From Rhizobium sp. Q54 (GTDB lineage Bacteria > Pseudomonadota > Alphaproteobacteria > SHVZ01): a DNA stretch of 44,232 bases. Each line of letters opens with the position of its first letter. The stretch's first letter is position 1. Below, one piece after another: positions 30,166 through 37,181 of this stretch. The position numbers and the translations under genes were made by a program. The stretch lies in NCBI GenBank assembly GCA_945871425.1, contig CAMBVS010000029.1, positions 1-44,232 of the forward strand, read 5' to 3'. The notes beneath the pieces were generated by a model, which saw nothing but the letters and a program-made list of their open reading frames with translations, searched no databases and had not been told where the DNA came from.

Positions 30166-32646
30166 GTGCGTGAGAAGGAGCTCCGCATCGCCCTGGTGTG
30201 TTGCGGCGGCGTCTCGCTCGCCGTGTACATGCACGGCATCACCAAGGAAATCCTGAAGCTCGTCCGCGCCTCGTCCGCGCTGCACCGCATCGCCGACCGC
30301 CCGGCGCGTACCAAGGCCGCGTTTCTGGACGGCGTCGACCCCGACGATCCGGAATACGACAGCGAATCCGTCTATTTCGAGCTGCTGCGCGAGATCGGCC
30401 GCAAGATCGAGCTGCGCGTCATCGTCGACATCATCGCCGGCGCCTCCGCCGGCGGCATCAACGGCTGCATGCTGGCGCGGGCCCTCTGCCACGACCTGCC
30501 CATGGGCGGCCTGCGCGACCTGTGGCTCGAGAAGGCCGATGTCGAGGTGCTCCTAGCGCAGGAGGCGCGTGCCCGCCCGTGGAGCAAGTGGATCGTGCGC
30601 CCGCTCCTCTGGGGCGCCGGGCAGATGGGCCTGCTCGAGTCCGCCCGCAATGCCGAGATCCGTCGGAACCTGTCGCTGTTCGTCCGCTCGCGCTGGTTCC
30701 GGCCGCCGCTCGACGGCACCGTGATGGCAGGATTGATGTACGACGCCGTCACCGCACTGGGCGTGCCTCGGAGCCCCGACACCTCGCTGCTCCCCTCGGG
30801 CCAGTCGCTCGACCTGTTCGTGACCGTCACCGACTATCACGGCCATCCCGAGCTCATCCAGATCCACGACCCGCCGCTCATTCACGAGCTGGAGCACCAC
30901 CATGTCCTGAGGTTCGCCTATCGGCGCGAGCCCGATGGCAGGGTCATCAGCGACTTCGAGCTCGACAACGCAGCCGGCCTCGCCTTCGCGGCGCGCGCCA
31001 CATCCTCGTTCCCCGGGGCCTTCCCGCCTGCCCGGATCGCCGAGATGGACGCGCTGATCGAGGCCCGCCACCGCTCCTGGCCGCGACGCGCCCGGTTCAT
31101 CGAGCAGAACTTCGAGCGCCACGTGCAGGCCGGCGTCGACGCCGCGACCGCGTCGTTCCTCGACGGCGCCATTCTGAACAATCGGCCGTTCCGAGAGGCG
31201 ATCTCGGCGATTCACGGCCGGCCCGCCTACCGTCAGGTCGATCGCCGCCTGGTCTACATCGATCCCGATCCGGCTCGGCCGGCATCGGCCTACCGCAACG
31301 CCGTCCCGAGCTTCTTTTCGACGCTCAGAAGCTCTCTGTCCGACATCCCGAGCTCGCAGCCGGTCGCCGAGGAGCTCAACTGGGTGCGCGACTTCAACGG
31401 GCGCGCGCGCCGCCTGCGGGCGATCATCGAGAGCGCGAGGCCGGGTGTCAGCGCGATCGTCATGCCGGTCGTGACGATGGGCCTGAACGGGTCGATTTCC
31501 GCTTCGCAATTGCGCGAGTGGCGCGCGGACGCCAACGCACATGCGGCGCGGAAGTCGGACTTCGCCTATGAAGCCTATGTCCGCCTCAAGCTCGCTTCCG
31601 CCCGCACCTTCATCGCCGAGACCATCGTCAAGCTGCGCGGCGTTCCGGCTCACTCGCCGCTGACCCGGGTGGTCGGCGAGATCATCGACGCCTGGGCCGC
31701 CTTGCGCCATCTCGACTACGACGGCGCCAGGGGCGGCATGCCTGCGGGCGAGCCATCGGGCGCGAAGGCCGTCTCGAGCTGGGTCGGGTTCCTGCTCGCC
31801 TTCGACATCGGCTATCGCGAGCGCCGCCTGCAATTCCTGATCGAGGGGCAGAACCGCCTCTATGCCCTGATCGACGAGGGAGGCTTCCAAGGCCTGGATC
31901 CGGCGCTGGTCGACCGGCTGAAGCGCGAATTCTACGGGCGGCTGGCTTCGCTGCGCCGCGTGCGCGAGGTCGAGTTCTTCGATGCCGGCGTATCGGATTT
32001 CGTAAACGAGATCTTTCCGATCGCCCCGTCGTCGGCCGAGATCCGGAATTTGCCGGACTATGCGCAGGCGTTCGTGGCCCGCCATGGAGCCGAGCTCGAT
32101 CGCCTGATCGAACGGATGGCGGTGCAGACCGATCTCGACGCCGGGACGGATGCGCTCGACGAGCTGCTCGCGGGAATGGAAACCCCGCCCTGGCACGCCA
32201 CGGCGCGCCGCGAGGTGCTGATCAACTATCTCGGCTTCCCCTTCTGGGACGTCCTGACCTTCCCGTTCATGAGCGCGTATGTCTTCGGCGAATTCAACGA
32301 GATCCTGGTCGACCGGATCAGCCCCAACGAGGCGACGGTCATCAACGGCTTCCAGGGCATATCGCTGAAGGGAGTCGAGTTCGGCCACTTCGCCGCATTC
32401 CTGTCGAGGGCCTATCGCGAGAACGACTATCTTCTCGGCCGCCTCCATGCGCTCGACCGGCTGATCGACATCGTCTGCGACTCCGCCGGCGCCGACGGCG
32501 GGCTGAGCGACATCGAGGTGCTCCGCCTGAAGCAGCGGGCGCTCACGCTGATCGTCGATGCCGAAGAGCGCCACCTGCCGAAGAGCGGCGAGCTCATCGT
32601 CCTGCTGCGGCGCCACATCGCCGACATGGTCCCGGCATCGAACTAG
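30166..32646 (+). CDS. Large patatin-like phospholipase
   Basis: 826 residues from GTG. The patatin catalytic parts are in the N-terminal 340 residues: oxyanion loop VCCGGVSLAVYMHGI at 11-25, nucleophile elbow AGASAGGING near 91-100 (Ser94), and the dyad Asp in SFLDGAILNN near 330. Rest is a helical C-terminal extension of nearly 500 residues, matching the long 'patatin-related protein' group found in actinobacteria and proteobacteria. No signal peptide; possibly membrane-associated on the cytoplasmic side. Likely acts on phospholipid acyl chains; substrate unknown. It is divergent from the copper operon, sharing the 30000-30165 region. Confidence 0.88.
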   Translation: MREKELRIALVCCGGVSLAVYMHGITKEILKLVRASSALHRIADRPARTKAAFLDGVDPDDPEYDSESVYFELLREIGRKIELRVIVDIIAGASAGGINGCMLARALCHDLPMGGLRDLWLEKADVEVLLAQEARARPWSKWIVRPLLWGAGQMGLLESARNAEIRRNLSLFVRSRWFRPPLDGTVMAGLMYDAVTALGVPRSPDTSLLPSGQSLDLFVTVTDYHGHPELIQIHDPPLIHELEHHHVLRFAYRREPDGRVISDFELDNAAGLAFAARATSSFPGAFPPARIAEMDALIEARHRSWPRRARFIEQNFERHVQAGVDAATASFLDGAILNNRPFREAISAIHGRPAYRQVDRRLVYIDPDPARPASAYRNAVPSFFSTLRSSLSDIPSSQPVAEELNWVRDFNGRARRLRAIIESARPGVSAIVMPVVTMGLNGSISASQLREWRADANAHAARKSDFAYEAYVRLKLASARTFIAETIVKLRGVPAHSPLTRVVGEIIDAWAALRHLDYDGARGGMPAGEPSGAKAVSSWVGFLLAFDIGYRERRLQFLIEGQNRLYALIDEGGFQGLDPALVDRLKREFYGRLASLRRVREVEFFDAGVSDFVNEIFPIAPSSAEIRNLPDYAQAFVARHGAELDRLIERMAVQTDLDAGTDALDELLAGMETPPWHATARREVLINYLGFPFWDVLTFPFMSAYVFGEFNEILVDRISPNEATVINGFQGISLKGVEFGHFAAFLSRAYRENDYLLGRLHALDRLIDIVCDSAGADGGLSDIEVLRLKQRALTLIVDAEERHLPKSGELIVLLRRHIADMVPASN

Positions 32647-32738
32647 AGCCGCCGTGGCCTCGGCACGTGCGGACCTACCAGTCGCCCGACCGCGGGAAAC
32701 CGTGGGCGGAGCCGATGGCGGCCTGCTAAGCTTCGGCG

Positions 32739-33365
32739 ATGATACGGATTCTCCTGACCGGCTTCACTCCCTTCGGCGACCATCAGGTCAATCCGACCGA
32801 GACGCTGGTGAACGCGCTCGGCAACCGCTTCGTCCATGGCGCCGCCGAGATCTTCCCGCGCCTGCTGCGCACCCATTATCGCCTGTCCGAGCAGGACTTC
32901 GACCGGGCGCTGGAGGAGATCAAGCCCGACGCCATCGTCTCGTTCGGCCTGGCCTATTCCGCCGACCACGTGCGCCCGGAGCGGATCGCGGTCAACTTCG
33001 ACGACGGCGAGGAGGATGGCCGGCACGTCGCCCGCAGGATCGCCGAGGATGGCCCGGTCGGCTATTTCTCGACCCTGCCGGTCGAGACGATGGTCGCCGA
33101 TCTCGATGCGGCCGGTCTGCCGGCCAAGGCCTCGAACCACGCCGGCGCCTATATCTGCAACCACATCTTCTACTACGCCCGCCACCGCTTCGAGCGCGAG
33201 CGGGCGGCGACGCCGATGGGCTTCGTCCACGTGCCGCCGCTGCCGGAGATGATCAAACCGGCGGACGCCCATCGCCCCGGCCTCGCGCTCGAGCGGCTGG
33301 TCGAGGCGGCCCATGTCGCGGTCGCCACCGTCGCCCGCCACATATCTGCCAGGATTGCGGCTTAA
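32739..33365 (+). CDS. pcp: Pyroglutamyl-peptidase I (C15 family)
   Basis: 208 residues. Catalytic triad segments of C15 peptidases: VSFGLAYSADHVRPERIAVN near 67-86 (Glu of PER), SNHAGAYICNHIFYY near 134-148 (Cys near 142) and GFVHVPPLPEMI near 165 (His). It removes N-terminal pyroglutamate from peptides in the cytoplasm. The N-terminus MIRILLTGFTPFGDHQVNPT matches the family exactly. In the usual motif a Gly-Arg replaces the Ser-Ala-Asp here (GxAxGR), a small departure near the substrate pocket. Stand-alone gene, followed closely by a lipoprotein gene. Confidence 0.92.
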   Translation: MIRILLTGFTPFGDHQVNPTETLVNALGNRFVHGAAEIFPRLLRTHYRLSEQDFDRALEEIKPDAIVSFGLAYSADHVRPERIAVNFDDGEEDGRHVARRIAEDGPVGYFSTLPVETMVADLDAAGLPAKASNHAGAYICNHIFYYARHRFERERAATPMGFVHVPPLPEMIKPADAHRPGLALERLVEAAHVAVATVARHISARIAA

Positions 33366-33395
33366 GCTTCCCCACGTTCCCGATGGAGACCCGCC

Positions 33396-33758
33396 TTGCG
33401 GATCCTTTTCTCCCTCCTTGCCGTCCTCGCCCTGACCGGCTGCATCGAGGACGGACGCGGCGGCTTCGGCAGCTCCGGAAGCTATCGACCCGTGACCCAG
33501 CCGGCCGCCCGCGATGATCCGCCGATCCGGATCGTGGAGGCCCGCTACGGCACCGACCGGCGGACCTGCGATGCGACCCGCGCGCTTCGCCGCGCCTGCG
33601 AAGGCGAGTCCGACTGCTCGCTGAAGGCCGGCAACGAGCTCTGCGGCGATCCCACGCCGGGCCAGGTCAAGACCCTCTACGTCACCTATCGATGCCGCGG
33701 CCGGGTGCGCAACATCACCCGGACGGAGGGCAAGAACCTGAGCCTCGACTGCGACTAA
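33396..33758 (+). CDS. Lipoprotein with a six-cysteine SUEL/galactose-lectin-like domain
   Basis: 120 residues with a TTG start (MRILFSLLAVLALTGC; lipobox LTGC, Cys16). After a short Gly/Ser/Pro linker a ~75-residue domain carries six cysteines: IRIVEARYGTDRRTCDAT, RRACEGESDCSLKAGNELCG, DPTPGQVKTLYVTYRCRG and the final DCD. The pattern 'I..A.YG...C....C.G...C.......GDP.....K.L.V.Y.C' is that of rhamnose/galactose-binding (SUEL-type) lectin domains, mainly known from animals and some bacteria. It would sit on the membrane facing the periplasm or surface. Paralogue of the next gene. The lectin reading is by pattern and needs structure-level confirmation. Confidence 0.65.
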   Translation: MRILFSLLAVLALTGCIEDGRGGFGSSGSYRPVTQPAARDDPPIRIVEARYGTDRRTCDATRALRRACEGESDCSLKAGNELCGDPTPGQVKTLYVTYRCRGRVRNITRTEGKNLSLDCD

Positions 33759-33843
33759 CACGGGCACCCCTGTAACCGGATCGCCTAGATCGGAGCTTAT
33801 CCAGGCACCGCCCGTCCCCGGCGCCCACACGAGGAGAACTCCG

Positions 33844-34275
33844 ATGCGTCGTCTTCTGACCCTCTTCGCCCTTGTCCTCTTCGTCGGGACCGCTCTGCCC
33901 GCCCTGGCGCAGACGACCTACCAGTACACGCAGCAGCCTTATCAGCAGCAATACCAGCAGCCGCAGTACGGCCAGGTGCCCCCCTACGGCCAGCCCCCGC
34001 GTTTCGAGGAGCGGCGCGGCCGGCGCGACGGCCTTCGCATCCTCTCGGCCTGGTACGGGATCGGGAATCGGGCCTGCGACGCCGAGCGCGCGGTCGAACG
34101 GATCTGCAGCGGACGCTCGGAATGTACCGTGCCGGTGACGAATCGGCTTTGCGGCGATCCGGCGCCGAACGTGGTCAAGGTGCTGACCGTCCACTACGCC
34201 TGCCGCGGCCGCGAGCGGAGCATCACCCGCTGGGAAGGCCGCCACATGGGACTGCGCTGCGATCGACGCGACTAG
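33844..34275 (+). CDS. Secreted Q/Y/P-rich protein with a SUEL/galactose-lectin-like domain
   Basis: 143 residues, GAGGAG ribosome site. Signal peptide ends at ALPALAQ (about residue 23). A low-complexity segment of Gln, Tyr and Pro repeats follows (TYQYTQQPYQQQYQQPQYGQ), then the same six-cysteine domain as the previous gene: LRILSAWYGIGNRACDAERA, RICSGRSECTVPVTNRLCG, DPAPNVVKVLTVHYACRG and RC at the end. No lipobox, so it is soluble or loosely wall-associated. The two genes are 85 bp apart and clearly duplicated, but diverged in anchoring. The flexible Q/Y/P linker suggests surface display. Confidence 0.65.
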   Translation: MRRLLTLFALVLFVGTALPALAQTTYQYTQQPYQQQYQQPQYGQVPPYGQPPRFEERRGRRDGLRILSAWYGIGNRACDAERAVERICSGRSECTVPVTNRLCGDPAPNVVKVLTVHYACRGRERSITRWEGRHMGLRCDRRD

Positions 34276-34464
34276 TCAGCCCGTGCCGCACGGCGCCGAA
34301 CAGGATCTCGGCGGCGTCCGCAACTTCGCCGTCTCCGGGCTCTCGGCCCTGACCCTTCTGGAGCAGCGGTTCAAGCCCGGGCCGCCCCTCAAGCTCACCG
34401 CCGCCAAGTACGGGCCGGAATCCTCTGCAAGGTCTGACGCGTCCGGCGGGTGTAGTCTCGGGCG

Positions 34465-35091
34465 ATGACCGATCCCCGCCAGTTCGCGCCCGCCACCCAG
34501 CGCAACCGCGACGTCATTCTGGACGTGCTGCGCCGAGCCCTTCCGGCGACCGGCCTGGTCCTCGAGATCGCCAGCGGCTCCGGCGAGCATGCCGTGCATT
34601 TCGCCCAGCACCTGCCGGCGCTCGTGTTCCAGCCGACCGATCCCAATCCCGAGGCGCTGGCGAGCATCGCCGCCTGGGCCGCCGCCAGCGGCCTCGGCAA
34701 TGTGCGCCCGCCGGTCCAGCTGGACGTGTGCCAGCCGTTCTGGCCGATCGCCAACGCGGCCGCGCTCATCTGCATCAATATGATCCACATCTCGCCCTGG
34801 GAGGCCACGCTCGGCCTGATCAGCGGCGCCGCGGCGATCCTCCCCGAAGGCGCGCCGCTCTGCCTCTACGGCCCTTATCTCCGGGCGGGCGTCGAGACGG
34901 CACCCAGCAATCTCGCCTTCGACCGCAGCCTTCGCGACCGCGACCCGGCCTGGGGGATCAGGCGTCTCGACGACGTCGCGGCCGCGGCACGGTCGGCCGG
35001 GTTCTCCGGCCCCGAGGTCACGGAGATGCCGGCCAACAATGTGTGCGTGGTATTTCGCCGCCTGCCGGCCGATCCCCGGCGACTCCTCTGA
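34465..35091 (+). CDS. DUF938 family class I SAM-dependent methyltransferase
   Basis: 208 residues. FAPATQRNRDVILDVLRRAL at the start and VLEIASGSGEHAVHFAQHLP (residues 33-52) form the DUF938 signature with the SAM-binding motif I (EIASGSGEH); FQPTDPN near 56 is the acidic loop and ICINMIHISPWEATLGLI near 106 is motif IV. The family is conserved across proteobacteria, with unknown substrate. No membrane segment. About 190 bp of apparently non-coding DNA separates it from the lectin-like gene upstream. Confidence 0.9.
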   Translation: MTDPRQFAPATQRNRDVILDVLRRALPATGLVLEIASGSGEHAVHFAQHLPALVFQPTDPNPEALASIAAWAAASGLGNVRPPVQLDVCQPFWPIANAAALICINMIHISPWEATLGLISGAAAILPEGAPLCLYGPYLRAGVETAPSNLAFDRSLRDRDPAWGIRRLDDVAAAARSAGFSGPEVTEMPANNVCVVFRRLPADPRRLL

Positions 35092-35116
35092 AACCCACAA
35101 AAATTGCGACGATTTA

Positions 35117-35227
35117 TTCACTGTTTTTTTACTTCTTCAAGGCAAGGTAATTCTCTACCTCTGATTTCGGAGGCGCCGGCGTGGCCGGCGGCAATCGCGT
35201 GCAGAATGCGTGCACGGAGGGGAAACG
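35117..35227 (+). promoter_or_regulatory. Conserved leader of paralogue A
   Basis: Elements in order: TTCACTGTTTTT (35117-35128), AAGGCAAGGTA (35139-35149), TTCGGAGGCGCCGGC (35166-35180), GCAGAATGCG (35201-35210) and the ribosome site GGAGGGG (35216-35222). The same blocks in the same order and near-equal spacing precede paralogue B at 37067-37181. GTGCA/TGCAC arms around GAATGCG can fold. Conservation of a non-coding leader of more than 100 nt suggests shared regulation or recent duplication. Confidence 0.6.
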
Positions 35228-36928
35228 GTGTTCGGATTCCGATCCAAGACCTTCGACATCCAGGCGAGCCGGAAGGGCCGCTGGACCATCGAGCAGACCG
35301 CCGGCGACCAGGCCTCGGCCGAGGCCGCCGCCAAGGCGCTGTTCGCCAAGTTGAAGGACATCGAGGCGGTCCGCGTCGTCCAGGACGGCAAGGACGACAA
35401 GGTCCTCTTCGAGCAGAAGAAGCCCGAGGGCAAGGCACCGATGGTGGTGCCGCAGATCGAGGAGGCTCCGCTCTGCGCGCATCCCGACGACCTCAACGGC
35501 GCCGCGGCGCGGAAGGCGCTGAACAAGCTGTTCCGCCCGTATCTCGACAAGGCGCTGCTGACGCCGACCGAGATCATGCACAACGGCCGCGAGATGAAGC
35601 GGATCCTGGACTTCGAGTCCATCGTCCAGACCGCGATCGCCCGCGTCGCCGGCGTGCAGAAGGGACCCGAGGGCGACGACGCGAAGAAACGGACCGACGT
35701 CCTCTGGAAGCTGTCGGACGCGGTCTCCCGGCGGGCCAGCGAGGCCGACAAGCTCAAGTTCCCGGCGATCCGCGAGGTTGGATTCGACGCGGCGGTGAAG
35801 ACCGTCTCGGCCTCGGCCAAGCCCGACGAGCTCAAGTTCATGCTGCGCTGCCTGTTGAGCCGCGAGCTGAGCCAGATGCGCTCCTGGTACGGCAAGCTGA
35901 TCCAGCTTCTCGAATGGTGCAACACCGCACGCGAGGCGGCGGGCCTCGCGCTCCTCGACGACTTCATCTCCGACACGCTGGCGAGCGCCTCGCTCGTCAC
36001 CGACATCATCGGCCAGCAGCCGAACCTCGCCAGCGCGATCATCAAGCTGATCGACGTCGCCGACGGCGAGTACAAGCCGAGCAAGACCCAGTCGGCCGAG
36101 ATGGCGACGATGGAGGAGCTGCTCTGCAAGCTGCTCAAGGCCGGCCGCCTGCCGGCCAGCCGCGAGTTCCTGCTGGAACGCGTGGCGAGCGAGCTGCGCA
36201 GCGCCAGCCCGCTCTCCAAGCGCGACGCCGAGGGCGAGTTCGAACGCTACGACGAGGTCCTAGGGCGCGTCCTGCTGCCGACCGGCGTCGCCGGCGGCGC
36301 CGAGATGGCCGAGGCGCTGGTGCAGCGGGCGGCCAAATATCTCAATGTCGGCGGCGCCCCCGGCCACCGCGACGCCGTGGCCTGGATGATGCTGCGCGGC
36401 CCCTCGCCGCTGGCGAGCGCACATCTCCTCCTGGTTCTGATGAAGAGCCGTCTCGCCGCCGGTCTCGGGAACGTGCCGACCTCGCAGCTGAAGGTGCTGT
36501 TCGGCGAGATCAAGGATCTCGCCCAGCTGGTCGCCCGGCCCGGCAATCCGATGAGCCATATGCGGGGTGTCACCAGCCTGCATCGCGCGATCGCCAAGAG
36601 CGCCGAGCTCTCGCCCGATGTCGCCGACGTCGTGAAGAGCCAGCTCGACGACCTGCTCTACGACTACGTGGTCAAGGGCAAGATCATTCAGCAGATGGAC
36701 AATCCGGAGCGGAAGCTGCACATGCGCGCCTTCCTCCTGATGCAGATGTGCATGCCCGACGTGCTGCCCGACGGCAAGGCGATCGCGGTTGCCCGCGAGG
36801 CGGTGGTGACCCATCTCCGCCGGCCCAATTTCGAGGTCGAGCTGGTCGCCGGCATCGCCGACCCGGCCGAGCAGAAGAAGCTCATCCTGCAGTGCCACCA
36901 GATGATGAAGGCCGGCGGCTTCAGTTGA
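35228..36928 (+). CDS. Uncharacterised 566-residue protein, paralogue A
   Basis: Family not recognised. Start taken as GTG at 35228 (GGAGGGG 6 bp upstream), equal to that of paralogue B, giving exactly 566 residues. No signal peptide or transmembrane helix; cytoplasmic. Residues 1-65 look like a small alpha/beta domain (FGFRSKTFDIQASRKGRWTI onward to KVLFEQKKP). The remainder is almost entirely helical and highly charged, possibly a helical-repeat scaffold. Strongest conserved blocks with paralogue B are LLTPTEIMHNGREMKR plus DFESIVQTAIARVAGVQK (about 111-144), LLDDFISDTL plus IGQQPNL (about 240-265), and the C-terminal DYVVKGKI...HLRRPNFEVELVAG (about 480-545). No nucleotide-binding, nuclease or protease motif seen. 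Confidence 0.85.
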   Translation: MFGFRSKTFDIQASRKGRWTIEQTAGDQASAEAAAKALFAKLKDIEAVRVVQDGKDDKVLFEQKKPEGKAPMVVPQIEEAPLCAHPDDLNGAAARKALNKLFRPYLDKALLTPTEIMHNGREMKRILDFESIVQTAIARVAGVQKGPEGDDAKKRTDVLWKLSDAVSRRASEADKLKFPAIREVGFDAAVKTVSASAKPDELKFMLRCLLSRELSQMRSWYGKLIQLLEWCNTAREAAGLALLDDFISDTLASASLVTDIIGQQPNLASAIIKLIDVADGEYKPSKTQSAEMATMEELLCKLLKAGRLPASREFLLERVASELRSASPLSKRDAEGEFERYDEVLGRVLLPTGVAGGAEMAEALVQRAAKYLNVGGAPGHRDAVAWMMLRGPSPLASAHLLLVLMKSRLAAGLGNVPTSQLKVLFGEIKDLAQLVARPGNPMSHMRGVTSLHRAIAKSAELSPDVADVVKSQLDDLLYDYVVKGKIIQQMDNPERKLHMRAFLLMQMCMPDVLPDGKAIAVAREAVVTHLRRPNFEVELVAGIADPAEQKKLILQCHQMMKAGGFS

Positions 36929-36977
36929 GCGTACCGCCGCAGGCCCAACGGATTTCTTTCATAAACGCGGGATAAAC

Positions 36978-37003
36978 GCCGCCCGGAGTCCCGCGTCGGC
37001 GGC
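36978..37003 (+). terminator. Possible terminator after paralogue A
   Basis: GCCGCC (36978-36983) and GGCGGC (36998-37003) form a perfect 6-bp GC stem around a 14-nt loop, 50 bp after the stop codon and before the second leader. It is followed by CTTCAAAGTT rather than a clean T tract, so rho-independent function is doubtful. Confidence 0.3.
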
Positions 37004-37066
37004 CTTCAAAGTTAACCGAATCTGAACGAATACTCGGGTAAGCTGGCAAGAATCGTGAATAACTTT

Positions 37067-37181
37067 TTCACTGTTTTTCTTTTCTCTTAAAGGCAAGGTA
37101 GTATTGCACTTTCCGGTATTCGGAGGTGCCGGCTGGAGGGCCGTGAGGGGTCGCACGCAGAATGCGGGCATGGAGGGGCGG
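37067..37181 (+). promoter_or_regulatory. Conserved leader of paralogue B
   Basis: Carries TTCACTGTTTTT (37067-37078), AAGGCAAGGTA (37090-37100), TTCGGAGGTGCCGGC (37119-37133) and GCAGAATGCG (near 37157-37166), ahead of the GGAGGGG ribosome site, in the same order as before paralogue A. The DNA just upstream (36950-37066) is AT-richer and likely holds the promoter. An in-frame upstream extension of the coding region across this leader is judged untranslated because it has no counterpart in paralogue A. Confidence 0.6.

Noticed and set aside
30553..32616. A 687-codon minus-strand frame opposite the patatin gene
   Set aside because: The patatin catalytic motifs fix the plus strand as coding; the other frame shows shadow composition.
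34276..34464. A 61-codon frame before the DUF938 gene
   Set aside because: No ribosome site, no recognisable sequence, and its end overlaps the DUF938 start; treated as non-coding.
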